Assembly: GCA_023442215.1 (NCBI GenBank)
Contig: JAEZMP010000338.1
Coordinates: forward strand, 1 to 10,082
Length of the DNA stretch: 10,082 bases
Origin: Pseudomonadota bacterium
GTDB taxonomy: Bacteria; Pseudomonadota; Alphaproteobacteria; Rhizobiales; Segnochrobactraceae
Direction of reading: 5' to 3'
Made by a program: the position numbers and the translations under genes. Numbering within the stretch: the stretch's first letter is position 1; each line of letters begins with the position of its first letter. The notes below the pieces were generated by a model. The model saw nothing but the letters and a program-made list of their open reading frames with translations, made no database searches and was not told where the DNA came from. Shown piece by piece: positions 6,322-10,082 of the stretch.

Positions 6322-7317
6322 TCAGAGATCGAGTTCGCGGCGCAGCGCCTCCAGCCGGTCCATGGCGACGACGCCGTCGGCGATGGTCGGCGCCGGCGTG
6401 GTCTCGCCGCGCAGGGCCGGGACCACGTCGGCGAGCAGCGAGTGGTAGCCTTTCGGATCCTCGTTGGCTGCCGCAGTGAAGTTCGGCTTCCACGTCAGGC
6501 TGTCCACCGCGTCATCGAGCGTCGCCCCGGGATCGTCGATCTTGAAGGGCGGGTTGCGGTGCCACCGGATCTCGATGACGTCGTCGACCTCGATGCGCTG
6601 GTGGTCGCCCATGAGTTCGATCCGCTCCACCGGGGTGCCGCGGGACTGGATGGTGCCCATCGCGATGTTGCCGATGGCGCCGCACTCGAACTCGAAGCCG
6701 ACGTGGAACAGCACCCGGCCGGGCGTCTTCTCGACCTTGCGCGCAGACAGGGTCTTCACCGGCGAGACCAGGAACGACACGAGATCCATGTAATGCACGC
6801 AGTGGTGCAGGAAGAAGCCGGTATAATCGACGTTCCCGGCAAAATAGCCGGGCGCCGTCATGTAGTAGCCGGTGAGCCCGAGCACGTCGCCGAAGCGACC
6901 GGAACGGACGATGTTGGCCGCCATCCGGTTGCCGATGGAGTAGCGCTTCATGAAGCCGACCAGCACGGGCTTGCCGGCCTTCTCCGAAGCCGCGAGCAGT
7001 TCGCGCGCGCCGGCAGCGGTGCCTGCGGGCGGCTTCTCGATGAACACCGGCAGGCCGCGTTCCAGCGCCTTCTTGCCGAAGGCGAGGTGCTGGTCGGGAC
7101 CGACGGCCATTCCCACCGCGTCGAGGCCGGGGGTGGCGAGCAGCGTCTCGACATCGCTGGTGAGGTTCGAGACGCCGAACTGCCGGCCGGCATCGGCGAG
7201 ACGCCGGCCGTCGATATCGCACAGCGCCGCGATCTGCACATCATGGCGGACGAGCTGGGGAAGCAGCATCTGCGTCGCGTGGACGCCGCAGCCGATCCAA
7301 CCGATCTTGAGGGTCAT
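6322..7317 (-). CDS. Gfo/Idh/MocA-family NAD(P)-dependent oxidoreductase
   Basis: This 331-residue cytosolic enzyme is expected to oxidise or reduce a sugar, polyol or sugar derivative using a nicotinamide cofactor. The N-terminal Rossmann fold (about 1-120) begins KIGWIGCGVHATQM (4-17), with the cofactor glycines at 9 and 11, and an acidic CDID (33-36) after the second strand that favours NAD over NADP. The family's catalytic-lysine motif EKPPAGT is at 94-100. The C-terminal alpha/beta domain carries FFLHHCVHYMDL (168-179); the usual pattern has an Asp four residues before the conserved His, but here that residue is His171 before His175. The start is ATG at 7317, because the longer upstream frame runs through the epimerase gene and translates to arginine/proline-rich shadow. 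It overlaps the epimerase stop in ATGA, implying coupled translation. Last gene of its operon. Confidence 0.9.
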   Translation of the reverse strand: MTLKIGWIGCGVHATQMLLPQLVRHDVQIAALCDIDGRRLADAGRQFGVSNLTSDVETLLATPGLDAVGMAVGPDQHLAFGKKALERGLPVFIEKPPAGTAAGARELLAASEKAGKPVLVGFMKRYSIGNRMAANIVRSGRFGDVLGLTGYYMTAPGYFAGNVDYTGFFLHHCVHYMDLVSFLVSPVKTLSARKVEKTPGRVLFHVGFEFECGAIGNIAMGTIQSRGTPVERIELMGDHQRIEVDDVIEIRWHRNPPFKIDDPGATLDDAVDSLTWKPNFTAAANEDPKGYHSLLADVVPALRGETTPAPTIADGVVAMDRLEALRRELDL

Positions 7318-8195
7318 CGACGGTATTCCGTGAGCGTGAGGTGGGACTTCATGAAGGCGACGCTGGCCGAGAGGCGATCGCTCTCGTCTTCGTGCGGCGC
7401 GCGCCACTGGGCGAAGGGCACGCCGAAGCGGTCGTCGCGGCGGCGGAACGGTTCGAGGGAGATCGGGCCGGTGTAGCCGATCTGGTGCAGGGCGCGGCAC
7501 ACCGCCACCCAGTCGGTGGCGCCGGTGCCCGGGAAGCCGCGGTGGTTCTCGTTGGCCTGGAAGTGGGCGACGCGGTCGCCCGCGAGCAGGATCGCCTCGG
7601 CGATCGAGCTTTCCTCCATGTGCATGTGGAAGGTGTCGAGCATCAGCTTCACAGCCGGATGATCGACCGCATCGAGCAGCTCGAGACCCTGCTGCGTGGT
7701 GCAGAGAACGTCGCTCTCGAAGCGGTTGAGCGGCTCCACCGCAAGCACGATGCCGGCTTTGGCGGCGTAATCGCCGGCCTCGCGCAGCCCGTCGACGCAG
7801 CGCTGCTTGCGGGCGAGGCGCTCGCCTTCTTCCACCGGCTGAGGCGGGCGGCCGGCAAACACCAGCGGATTGCCCGTGAGCGGTCCGCCGACGACGGTTG
7901 CGCCGAGGGCGACCGCCTGGTCGACGGTGTATTTCAAATATTCGATGCCGGCGCGGTGCGCATCGGCATCCGCCGAGGCGAGGTTGCGCTGGAGATTGAC
8001 GCGGGCGGCGAGCACGATGCCGAGCCCGGCATCGTCCAGCGCGCGGCGGGCGGCGGCGGCGTCGATCTCGCCGACTTCCGGCACGAGCAGCTCGACGAAG
8101 TCGTAGCCGTGGTCGCGCATGGTGGCGAAGAGCGGGAAATGCTCGGCCGTGAACGGCCTCGCATATTGCATGGAGATCAACCCGATCGGGTTCAT
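7314..8195 (-). CDS. Sugar epimerase/isomerase, xylose-isomerase-like TIM barrel
   Basis: This 293-residue member of the AP-endonuclease-2/xylose-isomerase-like superfamily most resembles ketose 3-epimerases of the D-tagatose/D-psicose type. Likely metal ligands are Glu154 in VEPLNRFE (153-160), Asp187 in MLDTFHMHMEE (185-195), His211 in HFQANENHRG (211-220) and Glu248 in SLEPF (246-250), giving the family's Glu-Asp-His-Glu set with the two glutamates able to move a proton. Arg219 followed by FPG also fits. Known 3-epimerases usually have a second His two residues after the metal His; here it is Gln213, so the substrate may differ. The ATG start has AAGGA (8204-8208) 8 bases upstream. It lies 52 bases after the MalG-type permease and overlaps the oxidoreductase by 4 bp, suggesting the two enzymes act in sequence on the imported sugar. 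Exact substrate unknown. Confidence 0.88.
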   Translation of the reverse strand: MNPIGLISMQYARPFTAEHFPLFATMRDHGYDFVELLVPEVGEIDAAAARRALDDAGLGIVLAARVNLQRNLASADADAHRAGIEYLKYTVDQAVALGATVVGGPLTGNPLVFAGRPPQPVEEGERLARKQRCVDGLREAGDYAAKAGIVLAVEPLNRFESDVLCTTQQGLELLDAVDHPAVKLMLDTFHMHMEESSIAEAILLAGDRVAHFQANENHRGFPGTGATDWVAVCRALHQIGYTGPISLEPFRRRDDRFGVPFAQWRAPHEDESDRLSASVAFMKSHLTLTEYRR

Positions 8196-8247
8196 GAGAC
8201 AGGTCCTTGGGTCAGGTCCGGAGGAGGCCGGTGGGAGCCGATTGCGG

Positions 8248-9081
8248 TCAGCCCTTCACCGCCCCCTGGGTGAGGCCGCCGATGAGCCGGCGCTGGACGA
8301 TGAGGAAGAGCAGGGTGGCGGGCAGGGCGCCGACGACCGCGCCGGCGGCGAGCAGCCCCCATTCGATCTGGTATTCGCCGATCAGGGTCTGGATGGCGAC
8401 GGTAACGGTGCGGACGTTCCGCCCGCCGAGCGTCAGCGCGTAGAGATATTCGTTCCAGGCCGTGATGAAGATGTAGATGCCGGTGGAGATGATGCCCGGC
8501 ATCATCAGCGGCAGCACGATGCGCCGCAGCGTCGTCAGCCGCGAGCAGCCGTCGGTCATCGCTGCCTCGTCGAGGCGCTTCGGGATGGCGCCGACATAAC
8601 TTGTCAGCATCCACACCGCGAAGGGGATCGCGACCGTGGCGTTGGCGAGGATCAGCGCAAAATGGGTGTCGAGTAGCCCGAGCCGTCGCATCAGCACGAA
8701 CAGCGGCAGGATCAGCAGCACGACCGGGAACATGTTGATGAGCAGGAATTGCAGCATCAGGAACCGGCGGCCGACGAAGCGGAAGCGGGAGAACGCGTAG
8801 GCCGCGCTGACCGCCACCGCGAGGCCGACGATCATGGTGCCGCCCGCCACGATCAGGCTGTCGAGCATGTTCTTCAGGAACGAGGTTTGTTCGAACAGCC
8901 GGGCGTAGTTGTCGAGGCTCCAGCCCGACGGCGACAGCGATACGCCGCTCGCCGCGATCTCCGCTGACGGGGTGAGCGAGGTCAGCACCATCCAGGCGAA
9001 CGGCGCCATGGCGAAGATGACGATGGCGGCCACCGGCAGGTCGGTGGTGAGGATGCGGCGCAGCGTGGACGGACGGTTCAT
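8248..9081 (-). CDS. MalG-type carbohydrate ABC transporter permease
   Basis: This 277-residue inner-membrane permease belongs to the carbohydrate uptake class 1 family (BPD_transp_1), with six predicted membrane segments, the first at about 15-36. The EAA loop that docks on the ATPase reads DEAAMTDGCSRLTTLRRIVLP (171-191). The sequence AWNEYLYAL (208-216) and the C-terminal GGLTQGAVKG (268-277) are typical of MalG-type subunits. The start is ATG at 9081, where ATGA overlaps the MalF-type stop and the Met is followed by a short charged N-terminus before the first helix; a frame extending to 9753 is only out-of-frame shadow of the upstream gene. It pairs with the MalF-type subunit encoded just upstream. 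No ATPase or binding protein for this pair is present in the window. Confidence 0.93.
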   Translation of the reverse strand: MNRPSTLRRILTTDLPVAAIVIFAMAPFAWMVLTSLTPSAEIAASGVSLSPSGWSLDNYARLFEQTSFLKNMLDSLIVAGGTMIVGLAVAVSAAYAFSRFRFVGRRFLMLQFLLINMFPVVLLILPLFVLMRRLGLLDTHFALILANATVAIPFAVWMLTSYVGAIPKRLDEAAMTDGCSRLTTLRRIVLPLMMPGIISTGIYIFITAWNEYLYALTLGGRNVRTVTVAIQTLIGEYQIEWGLLAAGAVVGALPATLLFLIVQRRLIGGLTQGAVKG

Positions 9082-10034
9082 TTCTCCACCTCGCGCATGG
9101 TGCGGGCCAGATAGACGGCGACGAAAGCCCCGAGCAGGATCGTGAAGGTCACCGCGAGCGCGCTGCCGTAGCCGAAATCGAGGTTCTGCCGGGCCTTGAT
9201 GAAGGCGTAGAGCGGCAGGGTGTGGGTGGAGTAGCCGGGGCCGCCGCCGGTCATCACGAAGATGACGTCCATCGAGTTTGCCACCCAGATGACGCGCAGC
9301 AGCCCGGCGGTGGCGAGCACCGGCATGATGCCCGGCAGCGTGACGTGGCGGAACTGACGCCACGCCGAGGCGCCGTCGAGCGCCGCGGCCTCGTACTGGC
9401 TGCGCGGAATGCCCTGGAGGCCGGCGAGGATCATCACGGCGAAGAACGGGAACCCCTGCCAGGTGAGGGTCGCGATGATGGCGTAGAGCGCCACGTGCGG
9501 ATCGGCGAGCCATGGCACGGCCGACTGGACCACGGAGAGATAGACCAGCAGGTCGTTGAGCACGCCGGTGTTGGGGTCGTAGATCCAGCGCCACATCAGA
9601 GCGATCACGACGCTCGGCAGCGCCCAGGGAATGATGACGAGCGCGCGGGCGAGACTCCGCCACGGGAATTCGCGGTTGAGCAGGATCGCGGTGACGAGAC
9701 CGAGGCCCATCTGCAGCGGCACGGTGAGGCCGATCCAAATCACCGTGTTCCACAAGGCCACCCAGAACACCGGATCGGCCCAGAGCTTGACGTAGTTGCC
9801 GAAGCCGACGAAGCGGCTGGCGTTGGGCCGGAACAGCACGAGATCGTAGAAGCTCGTCACCACGGCCTGCGCCATCGGCAGGAATACGATGACGGCGGTG
9901 ACGATGACGGCGGGCGCCAGCAGCCAGTAGGGCGTGACCCGGGCGCTGCGCCAGGACGGCACGGCCTTGCGGACAGGGGCGGTTGGACGTGGGCGGGCCG
10001 GCCCGGACGCGGGTATCGTTGAGGCGGCAGACAT
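9078..10034 (-). CDS. MalF-type carbohydrate ABC transporter permease
   Basis: This 318-residue inner-membrane permease (BPD_transp_1) forms the sugar channel together with the MalG-type protein. A proline/alanine/arginine-rich cytoplasmic N-terminus (1-34) precedes the first helix (about 36-58); roughly six membrane segments follow. The EAA loop reads YEAAALDGASAWRQFRHVTLP (214-234), and MTGGGPGYSTHTLPLYAF (261-278) is a strong signature of MalF/UgpA-type subunits. The ATG at 10034 has a weak purine-rich GAAGAGA site 5 bases upstream. The frame stays open to the window edge, so a slightly longer start cannot be excluded, but the residues there look non-conserved. By analogy with similar operons, a periplasmic sugar-binding protein gene probably lies just outside the window to the right. 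Confidence 0.92.
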   Translation of the reverse strand: MSAASTIPASGPARPRPTAPVRKAVPSWRSARVTPYWLLAPAVIVTAVIVFLPMAQAVVTSFYDLVLFRPNASRFVGFGNYVKLWADPVFWVALWNTVIWIGLTVPLQMGLGLVTAILLNREFPWRSLARALVIIPWALPSVVIALMWRWIYDPNTGVLNDLLVYLSVVQSAVPWLADPHVALYAIIATLTWQGFPFFAVMILAGLQGIPRSQYEAAALDGASAWRQFRHVTLPGIMPVLATAGLLRVIWVANSMDVIFVMTGGGPGYSTHTLPLYAFIKARQNLDFGYGSALAVTFTILLGAFVAVYLARTMREVEK

Positions 10035-10082
10035 GGCGGTCTCTTCAGGTTCTCGCCGTTGGGCGCGCGCAAGGGGCGTGTC
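10035..10082. other. Right edge upstream of the MalF-type gene
   Basis: Forty-eight bases, GC-rich, with no recognisable promoter. One minus-strand frame has a TGA about 12 bases before the MalF-type start, which could be the end of an upstream gene, but the visible residues are too few to identify. Confidence 0.4.

Noticed and set aside
5803..6479. Plus-strand open frames across the central intergenic region
   Set aside because: They show no G/C third-position bias or domain resemblance, they overlap the TetR start on one side and the terminator hairpin and the oxidoreductase 3' end on the other, and there is no clear ribosome site.
6253..7476. Plus-strand open frame opposite the oxidoreductase gene
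   Set aside because: Shadow of a clear Gfo/Idh/MocA gene; composition is biased and it crosses the operon terminator region without its own signals.
7318..7500. 61-residue N-terminal extension of the oxidoreductase
   Set aside because: It overlaps the epimerase coding region and is Arg/Pro-rich. The Rossmann fold starts immediately after the Met encoded at 7317.
8248..9753. Possible 501-residue extended MalG-type protein
   Set aside because: The extra N-terminal part translates the MalF-type gene in a wrong frame and is Arg/Ala/Pro/His-rich. The ATGA junction at 9081 and the family N-terminus fix the shorter protein.
1..10082. CRISPR array, tRNA, rRNA, insertion sequence, phage or toxin-antitoxin genes
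   Set aside because: No regularly spaced repeats, no cloverleaf-like or rRNA sequence, no transposase or terminal inverted repeats, and no such protein families were seen on either strand.

Overview
This is a GC-rich window with all recognisable genes on the minus strand. Its protein families, strong G/C third-position bias and dense solute-transport content suggest an alphaproteobacterium, probably of the Hyphomicrobiales (rhizobial) type. That is an inference from style and similarity to remembered families, not from a marker gene.

There are two transport units, each read right to left. The left unit (about 5150 down to 268) is a complete BMP-type ABC importer: a fused double ATPase (5083-3515), two overlapping inner-membrane permeases (3525-2395 and 2408-1494) and a periplasmic BMP-family binding protein (1436-357). 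A good sigma70-like promoter stands about 27 bases before the ATPase start, and a textbook intrinsic terminator (268-301) closes the unit. A TetR-family regulator gene (5833-5198) lies directly upstream on the same strand and is the obvious candidate controller. By family, the likely cargo is a purine nucleoside or related compound, but the exact ligand cannot be read from the sequence.

A stretch of about 400 bases without a gene (5834-6229) separates the units. It is visibly poorer in GC and holds several inverted repeats, including a perfect 16-bp palindrome.

The right unit (10034 down to about 6230) is part of a carbohydrate operon: a MalF-type permease, a MalG-type permease, a xylose-isomerase-like TIM-barrel epimerase/isomerase and a Gfo/Idh/MocA oxidoreductase, ended by a strong hairpin. 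Two of its three junctions are 4-bp ATGA overlaps. Neither a binding protein nor an ATPase for this importer lies in the window; they are presumably further right (upstream) or elsewhere. The gene set suggests uptake of a sugar or polyol followed by epimerisation and oxidation/reduction of a keto-sugar-like intermediate.

Nothing here is clearly a new system. The best leads are the TTGAGCA direct repeat bracketing the -35 box of the BMP operon, an altered active-site motif in the oxidoreductase, and the unexplained palindromes in the central gap.
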